A stretch of DNA of 64,000 nt from Seriola aureovittata. Lineage: Eukaryota > Chordata > Actinopteri > Carangiformes > Carangidae. The stretch spans positions 23,460,001 to 23,524,000 of the forward strand of contig NC_079376.1 in NCBI RefSeq assembly GCF_021018895.1, written 5' to 3'. The translations under genes and the position numbers were made by a program. Below, one piece after another: positions 45,771 to 59,947 of the stretch (position 1 is its first letter; every line of letters begins with the position of its first letter). The notes under the pieces are model-generated. The model saw only the letters and a list, made by a program, of their open reading frames with translations, ran no database searches and was not told the DNA's origin.

Positions 45771-48344
45771 GGAAAAACCTTCATGAAGTGGTAAGGGGCT
45801 TTTGTGTTTTTTTGTGGTTCAGGTCACTGAAACCTCTTCTCTTTATTAAACCAGGATATTTCTCTAAACCAAATGCTGCCAGATGCTGAGTCTAAAAACA
45901 ATGATGAAAACCCCTGCCCCTGTTTCTCAGACCCCCCTGTTAAGAGAAAACCCAGTTTGGCCTCCTGCCAATATATTTTCTGTTCCAAATTAGTGGCATA
46001 TAAACAGAAATTCTTGGAGCCCGGGTTGGTGCAGCCCCACACCAGCTGCCTGGTCATCCAGTAGAGGACAACACCCAAGGAAGTACTGTCACAAGGTTGG
46101 GTGTCCTCACTCCCCTCACGCCTAGGACACATTGGCTGCATGGCAGCTGCAGGAAATGATTCTGCCCCTGATCATGTGTGAAGAGCCGGAGAATAACAGA
46201 AAGACTTGTCGTACTGTGTAACTCCACATTCTCCTGGAAGATCAATCAGATTTTAACCTATTGTCTTACTGCTAACTGCGATATGATCTTAGATGTAACA
46301 TCACACACTGCTGTTTCATTTATATCCCTGAATGTTTCTCTCCCATCACTGAACCAGATGTTGGAGAGAAAGGTCCATGAGTCCATGAGAGACACTCCCA
46401 TTATTTCATTCTTGTACATTTTGTAATGCCCTGTGGGCTGACTGTGCCCCATCAAAGACTATGACTGGACCAGCAGCTCACTGGTCCAGCTGGCAGCCTG
46501 CCCAGCTGAGGGAGGAGTGGCTGCCTACATTAGATCCTGATGTAGGAAAGTCCTGGAGTCCTAATGTGGAGTCTTCAGAGACCTCTGACAGCCAGAGACA
46601 AGTTTATTACTTTGACCTCCGTGAATGCTAATTGTTCACAAGCATGGTTCAAGAAACGAACATGAAATCAAATAAAGCACAGATAATATCTTCTGAAAAC
46701 TAAAACCATAGAGAGTTACCACCTGGTTCAGTTTTTATTTTGCTGTTTTAACAACTTACTCAGTCACAGGAGACAGATGAGAGGGTTTAACAATGTAGTG
46801 TAGCCATGAACACTTATTAGACATTTAGGTATTGGTTGTAATAACCAATTACACTGTAAACACTGCAACAATGGTGAGGGTGGTGTGTAAATGTTGAACA
46901 AGGGAATAGCTCTGTAAAATGCAGGGCATGGTTACAACAGAAGTTTCATTTTGCTCTGTGATGATGGGGACGTGAACCTGTTGCACCTGTGGGATGGTTC
47001 AGTGCTTTAATGGATTGTGTTGTACGGCTGCATCCAGCAGTGATGTTGCTCCAACAAAGAAAAGATGGATTACTGATTGACATAGCAGTTACATGTCCCG
47101 AGCTCCAGAACTACAGGGGTCTAAGAAGCTTCAGGTGTAATTTAATTGGGCAGATTGCTCTCTAGAATAGAAAAACAAAACATATTTTCTGACTTCCTTT
47201 TTAGTGGTAGCTATCCAGTTTTGTCCAGGTTACTGTGTCTGAGATTTCCTCCTGATTTTATCCTGGTATTGACACCAGAAGTAGAGTCATTAGGAGTCAT
47301 CCTCTTTGGATCATGATGGAAGGTTCATGAAAATCCAGCCTTTAGTTGTTGAGATATTTCAGTCTAAAATTATTCAGTAGAGTCAGTATCACCATCACTC
47401 AATGTAAACCACATACTGTCCACTGTTTTTTTGGAACTACTTTATGTGGAAGGAAATAGTCCCTTTGGAAATTGTGACAGTGTAAATTGGGTGAACCAAC
47501 CCCTTAACTGATCAGCTTCAGAGGCTGAATGTGTAAAAGTAAAGTTTCATATGTTACTATGACTTTTAATCTTTCTCATGCCTTTGAATGATGCCTGTAT
47601 ATGTCTCAGTCCACTTCCCCAGGCAGGAGAGACTTGACTGACATCACAGTAGAAACAAGGCTGTTCAGGGTAAGACAACAGAAACATTATTTTCAGATAA
47701 TATTCCTTTTCTCATAATTAGGCCAATGATGATGATGCCATACTGACACTGTAAAGATGACCTGCTGTTCCTGAGCTGCGCTGCAGTCAGTTCATGGCCA
47801 GAGCGAGATGGGGGGACGGTGTTTAGCCTGCCTCATGGAGAGGACTTTGATGTCAGGGCTGACACGGGGCCAGGCCAAACCAAGATGTTGACGTGGAGAA
47901 AGACAAAGAGAGAAGTTGATTATAAGAGTAACAAGCCAGATCAGTCAGTCAGTCCTCCCCAGGAAAACCATGTCTCTGCCAGAATCTTCTTTTCCAATGG
48001 TTCATCCAACCACTCAAGCTGATGGACTCACTGAGGCTGCATTCACACTATTAATCCTCAGCTTTGTATGAGAAGACGCTGTTAAATTGGCAGCTGACAA
48101 TTCTGTTCATTCATTCATTCATGCCTCTGACTGTTGACTGCTTCGAGGCAGTGCTCTAAATACAATCAAAATAGTTTTTGGTTTTCTCTCCATGGTTGGG
48201 TGTAACTGCTTATGTTGGCTCAACTAACACACTAGTATTGTTGTTTATTAAAACTGGCTGCCACTGACTCAGGGAAATGATGGCAGGTTTACTGTTTTCT
48301 CTAATCAGACCATGACCTTCAGTTTGAAAGTGTGAAACAGGTGG
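45771..48344. other. Intergenic, no gene seen
   Basis: Scattered short frames on both strands (the longest is 105 codons, minus, 45.8-46.1 kb) with no recognised motif. A 9-bp hairpin (CTGGACCAG / CTGGTCCAG) lies near 46.47 kb. Confidence 0.45.
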
Positions 48345-48936
48345 CATGAGAATCAGCACCTCCAGGTCTGAGAGTCCAGGTCTGAGGCTGTAGTGGATTG
48401 TTCCCTGTGGATTGGGAGTGAGTTGCTGCCCCAAGCGAAGGAGTTGAAGTATCTCGGTGTTCACAGGTGAGGATAACGTGGAGTGGGAGACTGGCAGGTG
48501 GATGGTGTACAGGGAGCTGAGGATGGATTTTGATTGACCAGTCGATCTTGGTTAGAAGCATAACCCATGTTCTATGTGACTGAAAGAATGAGATTGCTGA
48601 CATAAGCTGCTGAAATGAGTTCCTCCTGTAAGGTGTCTGGGTTCCGACTGAGTTATTAGGACCTCAGACATCCAGAGGGAGCTGCTGCTCCTTCACATCA
48701 AACGAGCCAGTTGAGGTGGTCATGTATCTGATCAGGATCCTCCTGGACACCTTGGGGTAGACCCAAAACATGCTGGAGAGATTCTCATGTGGCCTGGCAA
48801 TGCCTCAGGATCCACCAGGAGGGGAAAGGCATGACTCGACCTAACTTAACCTGGTGCCACCGTGACCCTACTCTGCATAAGTGGCAGAAGATGGATAGAT
48901 GGATGGATGGATGGATGGATGGATGGATGGATGGAT
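48345..48936 (+). mobile_element. Non-LTR retrotransposon 3' end with (GGAT)n tail
   Basis: Broken-frame text matches the C-terminal region of a common fish LINE: CTGCCCCAAGCGAAGGAGTT (PQAKE), AAGTATCTCGGTG (KYLGV), AGCTGCTGAAATGAG (AAEM), CAGTTGAGGTGGTCATGTAT (QLRW.HL). It ends in AGAAGATGGATAGATGG and a GGAT microsatellite, the usual 3' tail. Heavily mutated. Confidence 0.75.
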
Positions 48937-49139
48937 TATTTACTGACTGTCACAGCAACACTGACAAATGATGATGGTCTTTGCTGTTTCACCAATGTAG
49001 TGTCATGTGTGATGTCATGATGATGTCATATACCACTACCTTCCTCTCAGGGCTGTTCATGTCTGTGGACCAGCAGAGATCGTAAGATGCTGACTCCTGT
49101 GACGTGACTCTGGTCAGATGCTCTACAGTAAAAAACGGT

Positions 49140-49330
49140 GATCAAAGTTCAAAGTTCAAAGTTCAAGGTCACTGTGAGTTCAACACATTTTCTTGGCCAT
49201 AACTCACAAATTCATTTGCTTATTATGACACAATTAAACTCAAATGTCTATTAGGATGAAATGAAGTGATGACATTTATATCCACATAATCCAAGGTCAA
49301 CTTCACTGTGACATCATAATGCTCTGCAAA
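49140..49330 (+). repeat. Dispersed repeat family B, copy 4 (diverged)
   Basis: GTTCAAAGTTCAAAGTTCAA then GGTCACTGTGAGTTCAACAC and TTCTTGGCCATAACTCACAA. The half-sites here are AGTTCA-type, spaced by one base. Confidence 0.6.
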
Positions 49331-49624
49331 AACACTGTAACACAGGAAGGAGAGACTGTGACCATAAAACCAGTAAAACAGTAGTATTGGCCTAATGGTC
49401 CTGAACAACCAGAGGCTCCGCGCTCCTGCTCAGACCTTGTGATGTATTTAAAGGTAAAGAGTCTTTATTGAGAAAAGAAAAGTTTGAGCATTTATTAAAA
49501 ACGGACGTCAGATGACTGACCCCAAACAGGACAGAAAAGAGGGCCACTATAGCACTGGGTGATCTTACTGTACAAGCACACGCACACGTCAAAAGAGAAC
49601 CTGATAACAAACAGTATGTGAGGC

Positions 49625-50260
49625 TTATTTGCTCTCCCGCTTGTTTGCTGACTCTGCCTTTCCTCCTGTGCGGCCCTCAGCTCACATTCCCATCCAGCCG
49701 GGACTCATCCTGTGCTGCACAGAGACCAGCCAAAGGAGCCGTGCCCCGGTCCTCTTTCCACAGTAGTCTGAACATTCGCTGATCCCCAGGCTGGAGGGAG
49801 GGATCACAGGGTGAGAGGTTCATGCATCATACATGCTGTAGGGGGAGAACACCTTCTGGAGGTGGCTGACGGCTTCCTGTAGCCTGAGATACAGAGCTGC
49901 AAGGTACGACCGAGGATGAAGCAGAGTTCAGCGAGAGGAGATAGGCCTCTCCGCGCCGAGGTGTTTTCTCTACAAACCTCTGAGACACTCGAGATAAGTT
50001 TTCACCCCGAGATGCATTACAATGTCTTCCCTGTGCCTCCCCCTCCTCGGCCCAGCGAGCAGTGGCTGCAGGGAACTCCACGACCTGAGGAGATGGTGGG
50101 TGGTGGACAGTGAAGGCACAGTAATGTGCAGGAAAAGCATCCCCAGAATCCTTTGGCAGCTGCCAAAGTTAACATACACCAGGGGATTTGGTATCAAAGT
50201 TTCCAATATTTGGCTCCACAAACACAATAGCCTCTAGAAAAACACAAGCAGAGGAGTTCC
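49625..50260. promoter_or_regulatory. Non-repetitive block with an 18-bp perfect palindrome, possible regulatory element
   Basis: GC-richer than its surroundings and free of recognised repeats. It carries CTTTGGCAGCTGCCAAAG (50151-50168), a perfect palindrome joining two TTGGC half-sites around an E-box CAGCTG. It lies about 15.5 kb downstream of osr1. Enhancer function is inference. Confidence 0.25.
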
Positions 50261-51679
50261 CTGCTGGCTATTCAAATACTAAATGTTTAATTATGAACAT
50301 TTGGGAAATCAAACTGCTATGCTTTGGGTACTTTGCACCAGGCTCCCTCCCGTGCTTGAAAGCATAGCTCAAAGTCTTTCACCAACATCCAAACTCCACT
50401 CGGTTTCACCATTGTCATCCTGCTCCGTAGGGTAGTGTTTCCTCATTTCAACTTCATTTATGTAGTTAAGATGAAGAAGAGCTCAACGGAGGAGCCGCAG
50501 TGTAAAACTGTCGGATTTACAACCAGGAGAAAAGCAACGTTTTTATTTGTTCTCTGTGGTCATTTTAAAATCCTTCATGTTGAGATTCATGACAGTTTCT
50601 CTAATCGTTTGATCTTTCTTATGGGTTACTTTGTCTGTTAATAAAAACACACACCAGTCAACACACACTGCAAAACTGCAACATAACAGTAAAGATCAGA
50701 TAAAATAAATCATATCATAGAGCTGAAATGTGAAATATCAGGAAATGTGAGTCTGAAATTAGAGCGTGTATCTTTTGGTTTGAGTCGAAGTTTTTCTTAT
50801 TTTTATTTGTGAATTTGGTCATTAAGGTTGGTCATAAGCTGTCCTGCAAGGAACTCTGGGAAATGACCACAGAACTCACCCTAAGACTTTAGATTAAAGT
50901 TATTCTAGCTTTCACTTTTCATTGCGGATTAATAAAACCTTAAAACCTCATGACCATTCAGACGACTGCTGAGCATCAACGCTAACTAGCTTGTTAGCTC
51001 ATGTGTTAGCTCGTTAGTTACATCTAAAGTTAAATCTGTGATTCAGACCGTTCTGGTTAAGATCCAGACCACGCTGAAAAACCTCATCATTGGGAAAATG
51101 GCAGAAACTTTTCTTCTCAGTTCAGAAATCTGTTGATATCACCATGATGACAGCAGACTTGAACTAATTAATGTTGTTGCTAAAGTTTAAGAACTTGTTC
51201 ACTGATGAGGTCAAACAGTTTTCCCAGGCCATGGAACTGCTGAGGTTTCTGCTTTACTATTTACTATTTTTTTATATTTATTATTGTTATCATTATTATT
51301 TTGTATTTACATTGGATTTAGTTTTATTTTTTATGCTGCTCAGGAAACTTTTTGTAGTTCCTGTATTATGTAACTGATCTGTTGTTTTTCCCTTTTTATC
51401 AGGTCCTTAGTAAAGAGGAAGAATTCATCATCAGCTCCTCTAAGCTCTAAGATATCAATGTGAAAATACACAGTAATGGTGCAGGAGTTAGTCCAGGTGA
51501 GGTGTGCTGCAGTTTTCCAAGAGAAGTTGAATTGAGGACGACTGGACTTGGTTTTAGATACTTGAAGAAGTTTCACCTCTCAGACTCAGTAGACCCAGGG
51601 ATTTAACCTCTGTGTGTCGATTATGTGAGTCTGTCTATGTATAAACTGTCAGTCAGAACTGAAGAAGACTCTTGGATCG
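50261..51679. other. Intergenic, no gene seen
   Basis: AT-rich with short frames; no repeat recognised. Confidence 0.45.
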
Positions 51680-51850
51680 GAGGTGACACGTCTTCGTCCG
51701 TCTGTCTGTCAAATTTTGTACAAACATTCACCTCGACTCAAGGATAAACTGATTAGATTTTGGTGGTCAAAGGTCAAAGGTAAAAGGTCAACGTCAGTGT
51801 GACCACACAAAACAATTTTAGCTGTGATTATGACACAAATGGTTAATGTT
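51680..51850 (+). repeat. Dispersed repeat family B, copy 5
   Basis: GTCCGTCTGTCTGTCAAATT, CACCTCGACTCAAGGATAAA, TTTTGGTGGTCAAAGGTCAA and ACGTCAGTGTGACCACA, in the order of copy 2. Confidence 0.7.
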
Positions 51851-53039
51851 TTATATGACTGGATAAACAGGGATGTAACATGAAACTATAGACTGAGTGA
51901 CACAGTCTAGTTTTCCCAGTGTTTCCTACTGTTAAACAGCATTTTCTGATTTAGATGGTTTAGTGTGGTTGGAGCTACCAAGCTAGCAAATAGGCTAACA
52001 GCCTAGCTAGCACTTAATTGCACAATAACTTATGGTACAGTAGACCCTGTGACATTTTCCACAATTTCGTCAGCACTTATTATTATTTTTAATAATGAAT
52101 TTTGCTTTGTGGTTTATGTTGGTGGGTTTAATTCAGTCTGTTGAAAATATGTCTACAGAGTCTCAACCATACAATTCACTCACAGTCCAGCAGCCATTCT
52201 AAAGCAGGTTTGCTTGGTAGGTTCAGTCTGTCACATCCTCCCACTGTGTGTTAGACACATGCTGTCACTAAACAGTCTTCTCTAATGAGCTGTACATCCT
52301 CAGTGTCTGTTACATATATGTGTTATTTCATCCTCACAGTCATTTCCCTCTGGTCCAGGTGCACAGTGTAACTGCAGCTCCAAACTACTGACACTTCATG
52401 TAAACACAGATTAATCACTGATTTGGCAGCGAGGAGTGAAACAGTTAATCATAACGTTGAAAAAACAACTTGTGTGTTGTCAGGCGTCCAATTTAACACA
52501 GAGCAAATAAATGTTCACATTCGCAGTGTTTACAGAAATCTTTATTTAAATCATATCCTCAAATCAATCAATACAGTGTACTGAGGTTAAATTGCTCTGT
52601 AACTGTTTTATTCTATTCTACAGTAAGTGTGTCCGTATACATCATGATGTTACTGTACACAATAACACATTTTTGTTGTTACTTAAATTATGATTGAGCA
52701 GATTTGTCTTGTAACACCACCTGAATTAGAAAATCCCTGATTTTCATTTTGTTATGTTTTCAGCACTGAACACTGATACTTCATAGACCCTGACCTCTGA
52801 CCTCCAGATGTCAACATATACAACCAGAACTACTGTGCATGGTCACACAGGCCCCACACCTTGGGGCCACTGCCATGAGGCCACTTGACATTCCTGTATA
52901 TCAAGTGTAAACCAGACCATTTATGTCATCTAAATCAAATGATGATCGTCACTCAAGGGTAACTCCTGTTTTTCAGTAGGTAGCGTTATGATTATGACAT
53001 CATACTAGCATGCAGATGCCTTCAGTGTGGGACTGTCGT
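51851..53039. other. Intergenic, no gene seen
   Basis: No coding or recognised repeat signal. Confidence 0.45.
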
Positions 53040-53585
53040 CAAACACAGGATGTTTGGAGCAGATTGCACAGTGTGTATTTCGCTTATAACAACTTCCTGT
53101 TTCGCCGCGCTGCCACGGGTGGGTCCTCCAACAACAACTGAAAGCTTCACAATTTAGCATCGCAAAGGTCTTAAGATGAGAGTGACCAAATATGAGTTTG
53201 TAGGTAGTATAACATCGTTAAATCGCAAAAACGGGTACATTCAAAATGGCTGACTTCCTGTTATATTTAGGTTATGGATGCAAGAGGCTTTTTTGTGAGT
53301 CTTGGCATGTTACATGTGACTACCGATTCTGGGATTCTGTGGGTGAAACAGAGCTGGGGCTGCCTATTTTATATAAATATAATTTTTCTAGGGGGCACTA
53401 TCGAGCCATTTTGCCACGTCCATGTGTAAGACCCATAAAACATGTAGACTTTCACCAGGCCTGACAGGTGTGCCAAGTTTAATTAATTTTTGAGCATGTT
53501 TAGGCTCAAAAAACAGATTCATCAGCTATAATAATAAACAATTCAGAAAGGGGCCTCACACCTTTGGTGCTCGAGCCCTAAATAT
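53040..53585 (+). repeat. Dispersed repeat family C, copy 2 (longer)
   Basis: Extends further than copy 1 on both sides: AGATTGCACAGTGTGTATTT and CAACTTCCTGTTTCGC upstream, and CAGGTGTGCCAAGTTTAATT and TTTGGTGCTCGAGCCCTAAA downstream. The latter is the usual end of this teleost repeat. Confidence 0.75.
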
Positions 53586-55059
53586 GTTTAATTTAAACTG
53601 ATATACAGTAACAACACTCCCTTGGACAGAAGTTTATTAAATCTTTACCACTGTGTGAGTTGAACCTAAAACCTGACTTTTTTAAAACAGCTACAGCTCC
53701 TGAATGTATAATCATCTCTTTCATTCCCTTTTATCTTTCGCTCCTCTCATCCTTTCCTACACCTTCCTCTGCTCTGATATATGTTCCTGTGTGCGGGTTG
53801 GCCTTGTCTTGTCCTGCCATCCAAACAGTTCTTGCACAGGAGCCACAGGTGGCTTCTGCTGCCCTGCAGCTCCAGACCCTCCTCAGCCAAACACAACAGC
53901 AGTCAGGCCCATGAGGCCCATGTCAAACAGCTTCTTTAGTGAGTGCACCAAGGTCTGACGGATCATTTTCTTCTTTTCATCTGCAGCTCTCGGTGTCGGG
54001 AGTTTGGCCCCTCTCCTGCAGCTGAACGGCTCATTGTCACGGTGATGTGTGGATACAGCAGAGAGATGGTTCTCCACGAAGACGGACACAGTTCACATCA
54101 ACAGAAACCTGCTCCGCATGAACAGAGATGTCAAAGATCAAGTCGTCACAGAGCCGTTTCATAATTATACACTCATCCAATGAATGTGAAACAACTCACA
54201 TGGAACAAAGTGAGCGAAAGTCACGTTTAAAAACGAAACCATTTAAACTTAAACCACTTAAACTTTTATATTTTATATGTTTTATAAAAGCATGGCTGAT
54301 TAAATTTGTCCAACATGAGTCTTAGAACAAAGTCATGGGACAACAGAGAGGGGGGAAGATGTTAGCTTAACATCAAGGCCATGAATTTAGCCTTTAAAAA
54401 GCACAACCTACACAGTTAACGTTGCTGCGTTAATTCACCTCAGGTTAATGCAAAAATGCTTAATTAAATCCATAACTGACATTAAACTCACCTCCTGGCG
54501 TCCTCACCACCGCATTTGGCTCTCCTTCTTTGCAGTAACACTGAATTGCTCCGCCTCTGTTCACAGGCCGTTGTCAGGTTATGTTACACATCGACTCCCT
54601 CCGCCGGTGGCAGTAGTCCTTTCTTGTTTAGCATAAAGTTTCTCTCAAATTCAAACGTTGCAGCAGGTATTTTCCTCTTAAGCTCCCATCCTCCCACACT
54701 CACCTTTTTTCTTTATTTCTTTTTTTTAATTGATAACTTATAAACTCTATAGTTGAATCAACTCATGCAGATCTGACTCAGACAGTCAACACAATGAATT
54801 ACTACAAGTTTAACTTTAGAAAACTCACACATTTAAGATCAAAATCCCAAACTTTTTAGCTCTCTTTCAGATAAAGAGAAGTAAGAGGACATAACTAAAA
54901 AGGCCTGTGATGTTTTACAGTGTACTACATTTAGTGTACTCATATATGTTTTCTATAATTACAGGCAGTGACTCAAGGACAAAATCAAATGGATTGATGA
55001 CATAATTAAATGTGAAAACAGTTGCTGTGTGTTTTAACTGGCACAAGCAGGGTTACAGA
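53586..55059. other. Intergenic, no gene seen
   Basis: Two overlapping 84-codon frames at 53.66-53.96 kb are hydrophobic but lack any family motif. Otherwise nothing. Confidence 0.4.
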
Positions 55060-55280
55060 AACTCTGGGGATTGGACCCAGTTGTCAGAGGAAGATTTAAT
55101 GAAGTTCACTAATTTATTAAACAAAGTCAGAGAAAGGTTGATGAGAAGGTGAAGCAGTCAAAACCAGTGACGGCAACAAATCCAGAGAGGAGCAGGCAGA
55201 AGTCCAACACGACAGGCAAAATGTCCAAACGCAGGTAAAGCAGGTAAAAAAAACAGGAAGCAAAGAGAAGGAGCACACAG
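55060..55280 (+). repeat. Dispersed repeat family D, copy 3 (fragment)
   Basis: GGGATTGGACCCAGTTGTCA, then TTCACTAATTTATTAAACAAAG and an AGGTAAAGCAGGTAAA-type body, similar in layout to copy 2. Confidence 0.4.
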
Positions 55281-57804
55281 GAACCTAACGGGACATTCTG
55301 GCAACCGACACGGGGGAAGACAGGAGCGGGTGACGGTGCAGACAGGAGTTATCACTGGTGTTGGTTTCCACCTCTGGAGACAGCTGTTGGTGAGTAAAGG
55401 AGTGAACTTTGATGCTGAACTCACAATATTTCTTTTAAACTGGTAAGTAAACAGCTGCTAACTTCAGCAATAGAAAAACCTACATATAGCTCCTTTAATT
55501 TGTGCCACATTAGCCTGTTTTGGATCACGGGAACCCACGCAGCTTCACGTATGCAGAGATTATGATTCGAGCTCTATGACAGTACAGATTTGTGCACGAA
55601 CCATCTGTGGTACTGCACATGTGTGAACATGTCTACCCGCACTGAAACTCAGTGTTGTATAAACAGAAGCGCTGTCCATTGTGGAGTTTTTCCTTCAGCA
55701 AGAACTTTTAAACATTAACTATCATGTTGTGGGTCATCCATACTGGAAGTGGCAGAGATGGCAGTATATATGTGCCAGCAGGAGCCTCCACAGAGCAGAG
55801 CACAGTGAGGGGCACCGCTCCTTGTTTTTCTTCTCTCTGTTACTGACATTATATATGATCAAACTGAGCTGGCAGCGAGCCCGTGGAGCTTTCTGCAGGT
55901 TTCTACAGAGTTTCTGGGAAAGGAGAGAAATCCAGAACTGAAGCAGAAATAGTCCTGGTCGATTTTGTAGGAATGTAAATACACCAAAAAGATAAATGAC
56001 ACATCACGACAAAATCGCTCCTGGAAGGGCCTGAAAATCACACATTGATGATATGGAGGCATGTCAGAGGACACTGGAATTTTCCATTAGTTTTATACTT
56101 GTGTTCCTGCACCACACTGTACAAGTCTTTGTTGATAATAGGACCTGTGGCCTGAGCAAACAGCACATTTTGTGTGGCATGTGAATATATATCCATGTGA
56201 AGGCTTTGATCTGCAGTACACAGTCTCAGCCCCCACCCTCAGCCCCATCCCCACTGGGCCAAACCTAAACTATTCACTCTGTCCATCATGTCCTACAATG
56301 AGAGCTGGTTAAACTGCTGAGCTCTTTTCATGTCCTACAGTAAACACAAGACTGCACTGACTCAGAGCAATGAGGAAGAGGAAGATGGATCAGAGGGACA
56401 GAGCACCCAGACCGGAGCTGGATCACAAGAACTGGACCTGAAGTCAAGTTTGAATCTTCTCATAGAAACATCTGGATGTTGTTTGGCACATGACTCATCG
56501 TCATCATAAAACATCATAAAACCATAAAGTCGTCTCGGTAAGAAGTGTAGAGAAAATGTTTCGACCTGACTCTGGTCTGATTCTGTGCTGACTGACGGTG
56601 TGATTCTGCTAATTAGATTTATTGGAGAAAAAATTAATTGTTTAGATTAATCAACTAATCCTTTAAGTAGTTGATGGATGAATCAACAGAAAGCCGTTTG
56701 TAGCATCTATTAAGCAAAGCTCTTAACAAAGAGTTGGCAGTGAAGTTTAAAGTTGTGATTACTAAAGTGTGTACTAGTCAAAGTTGGTAAGATGAACAGA
56801 TCTACAGGTATCTGGACCGACCCGGTCCAGCAGGAGTGTTTGTTAAGAGGTAGGTGGGATGTGGGGGAGGAGGTGGTGTCTTGGCACAGGAACTGTTATT
56901 GCATGTCTGCAGGTGTTTGGTAATTGGATTAATGCAGGAGCAAAATGAGGAATGTGTTTCCTCCACAGGCTGAGAAACCCCGAGGACAGACATGTTTGTT
57001 TCATGAGAGCGGGTGGAAGCTTCGCCCTCGCCACACAGACCTCCTGTACATCCAGGAGAGTCTCTCTCCTCCAGGGTAACAGCTAAAGAGGACTGCTGCC
57101 CTCCAGAGCAGGAGTTTATCTAAAAGACGAAGCAAAACAAGAGCAGTGGAGATGAAGGATGATGATGAAGGGCCTCTTCAAGGTTTGATCCATCTCCAAG
57201 AGCAACTTGGGTAACCTTAGCCAAACACCCCCTCTCAGGTTCTTGTATGTTTCTTACTCCTTCCACCCGGAGAGTCTGGATAAAACCAGCACTCTGTGGG
57301 GCTTTAGACAAAACAATTGTCATGGTGATGTTATAAAAGGCAGCGTGGTGGGGTGTCCTGTGGAAATGTTGGCTTAGTCAGATTAAAGACAGTGGAGGAG
57401 GCTGAGACGACCAACAGTGAGGTCTGATGTAGTCAAACAGTTTTATGTTGTTGGTTTCACAGGAACAAACAGTTTGCTCATCTCACCAAGAGTCACATAA
57501 AAAATCTCTACAGACTCTGCAGTAGGGGAGGGGGATCAGGCCGAGAGATCGTATGACAATCATTTGAGTAGAATCGCAATCCATGATCTAATTCTTTTTC
57601 TGCTCTGATTTTATTCTGAAAATCCTGACTGGAAGTTTGTAATTCGTATCTTCCCATCAGTGTGACGCTTCTTTCGAATGTTTGTCTGTTTGCCACTACT
57701 CTTCACCTACAATGTTTACAAATGACAGTGGTTGTTTTTCTGCTCAGGTTTACAACTGCTACATGTGGAGCTACTCCAAACTCACAGAGGCTGCAGGGCA
57801 GAAT
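55281..57804. other. Intergenic, no gene seen
   Basis: Mostly ordinary sequence. AATTAGATTTATTGG ... TTAGATTAATCAACTAATCC near 56.6 kb looks like a fragment of another dispersed repeat. The 56.8-57.35 kb stretch is non-repetitive and GC-richer but gives no reliable frame. Confidence 0.4.
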
Positions 57805-58291
57805 AAGGACTGTAAATAAAGATGGACTTAGACTCCGTGACCACGCCCACAGGTTTCTGAAGAGCGGTTTTGAAGCTCAAAGTGAGCTGCTCCACCATCG
57901 CTTCGTTGTCTTGTCAGTGCCTGATTCTGCCCCTAACTCCCAGGTAATCCAGAAATGGGCAAAGAGGAGGGGCGACTCAGGTTCATGCCACACCTGTCAC
58001 TCAAAGAGGCCACACCCTCAATTAAGCAGAACTTTAAGCCTTAATAAAATTTAAACAGGAGAATTATATAAACGGTTGTCATGAAGGAGGGAATTAGCTG
58101 TAGAGACCAAAACTGTTTTTGTACCAGGCTGTAAACATGTTTATTTCTGCTGTAAAGTTGAACATTTTAACATGGGAGTCTGTCGGGACTGACTCACTGT
58201 TGGAGCCAGACTCTAGTGGTCATTAGAGGAACTGCAGTTTTTGGTACTTCAGGGTTGGCTTCATTCTTCAGCCTCGGAGGTTGATGCTAGA
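57805..58291 (+). repeat. Dispersed repeat family A, copy 5 (near full length)
   Basis: GACTGTAAATAAAGATGGAC, CAGGTTTCTGAAGAGCGG, CACCTGTCACTCAAAGAGG, GTACCAGGCTGTAAACATG, AGACTCTAGTGGTCATTAGA and GAGGTTGATGCTAG in order. Confidence 0.8.
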
Positions 58292-59947
58292 GCAGAACAA
58301 GGACTGCTGTCTCCAGCTACAGTTAGTCGGTTAGCTGTTTAACATTGGGAACACACTGCCTGATGTTGCATGTCTGCTGCGTCGCTGCTACTGTCAGTTC
58401 TGTCTCTCTATATAGAGTTTACCTTTGATTAGCTTTGACCTTTGATCAGTAGTCTAATCAAATGTTGGATTTCCTTTCATTATAAATTAATTTCTAATTT
58501 ATTTTTGACAGAAAATGTCACGTGTTTTTCACGTCAGTTTTTTATGTATTGTTGCTGGTATGATGTCAGTATGACATCAATAGGACTTTTCTCTCTGTTT
58601 TAGCTGGGAACCTAACCTGTTGAAATGGACACCAAAGTGAAAAGCAAGACACTCAGCAGCCGCCAGTGTTTTCATGGCCCAACAGTTAACATGGTCTGGT
58701 TAGCAGCGACCAAACTTTTTAAAACAGAAACCTTTAGTGACGCGTTCTGTAGATCATATCATCATATACCAAAGTAAGATTGTCCACGATGTAAGATCAT
58801 CAGGTCGCCCGCACCTATACTACAGACAGTACATTTACGCACACTCACACGGGTCACTAAAGGTCACTAAAGGTCATGAAAACTTGAGTTAGGAAACTAA
58901 AGAGATTTGATCAGACCAGTGTTGTGGTCTATCTGATTGGGTCGACCCACATCAGCTCAGTTACTGAGAAATAAATGTTTTCTACACTGTTGTGTGAACT
59001 AATAATGTTGCGTGTTTGTTTGTGTGTTGTATGACACTGGTTGTTTTGCTATTATGAGACCCATGTTTCCTTCGTAGGGTTGGATTGGTCCAAATATACT
59101 GAAACAATTATAATGACCATCAGCCTCTGACTCTGACCCAGCTTCAACACAAACTGTATATGTTTCACCTGGGTCACATACTTCCTCACATGAGACCAGA
59201 CTATCATCAACTCATTATTATTAATTTCTTGAAGTATAACATTTATCAAACTAACATTTGTGTTGGAAACAGACCATATATGTCCTGAAGTGTCAGCTTC
59301 AGTTTCAGCCTGGTGTTTTGATTAATCAAGTGTTCATTCCCTAACGGAAGCATTCAGACATTTGAGACAAAGCAAATATACGCTGTCTTTGATTGGACAG
59401 TGAGGATAGTTCATGAGAATCACTTCCAAACACTCAGTAAAAACTCTGCTGCGATAACTTTCATCTTCTCATTCAAGTATCATCAGTGAGTCTGTTCCCC
59501 CTGTTCGTTCTGTAACAGGGTTGAAATGTTAACAAACTTCTTCCCCCAACATTAAAACATGAATAACAACAATGAAACGTTGGAACAATCTGTGATATAA
59601 GGACCAAAACATCCAAAACATGAACAGAAAGAATAAACCATAAACCAACGGCACAGTTCAATACACTGAGAGCTGCCATCACAGTCTGACAAGAGCCATG
59701 TCTTCTGATGGTGTGAAGGGTTTGTTGACATGGACAATGTTTACAGGTTCAAGTGAAAAGTTCTCGCCTAGAACTCTACATTGATCCTTGTGTAGTGAAC
59801 AGCAGAGACGCCACTACAACACAAAACTCTTAAGATTAAAGTTTGACTTTTGACTTTTGTGACCTCCTCACCTGTGACTATGTGAAAGTGTCTAATCTAA
59901 TGGTAAACACTGGGGAACAGGTGTTCTACCTGGGGTGCTGAATTTAT
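58292..59947. other. Intergenic, no gene seen
   Basis: No coding or recognised repeat signal. Confidence 0.45.
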
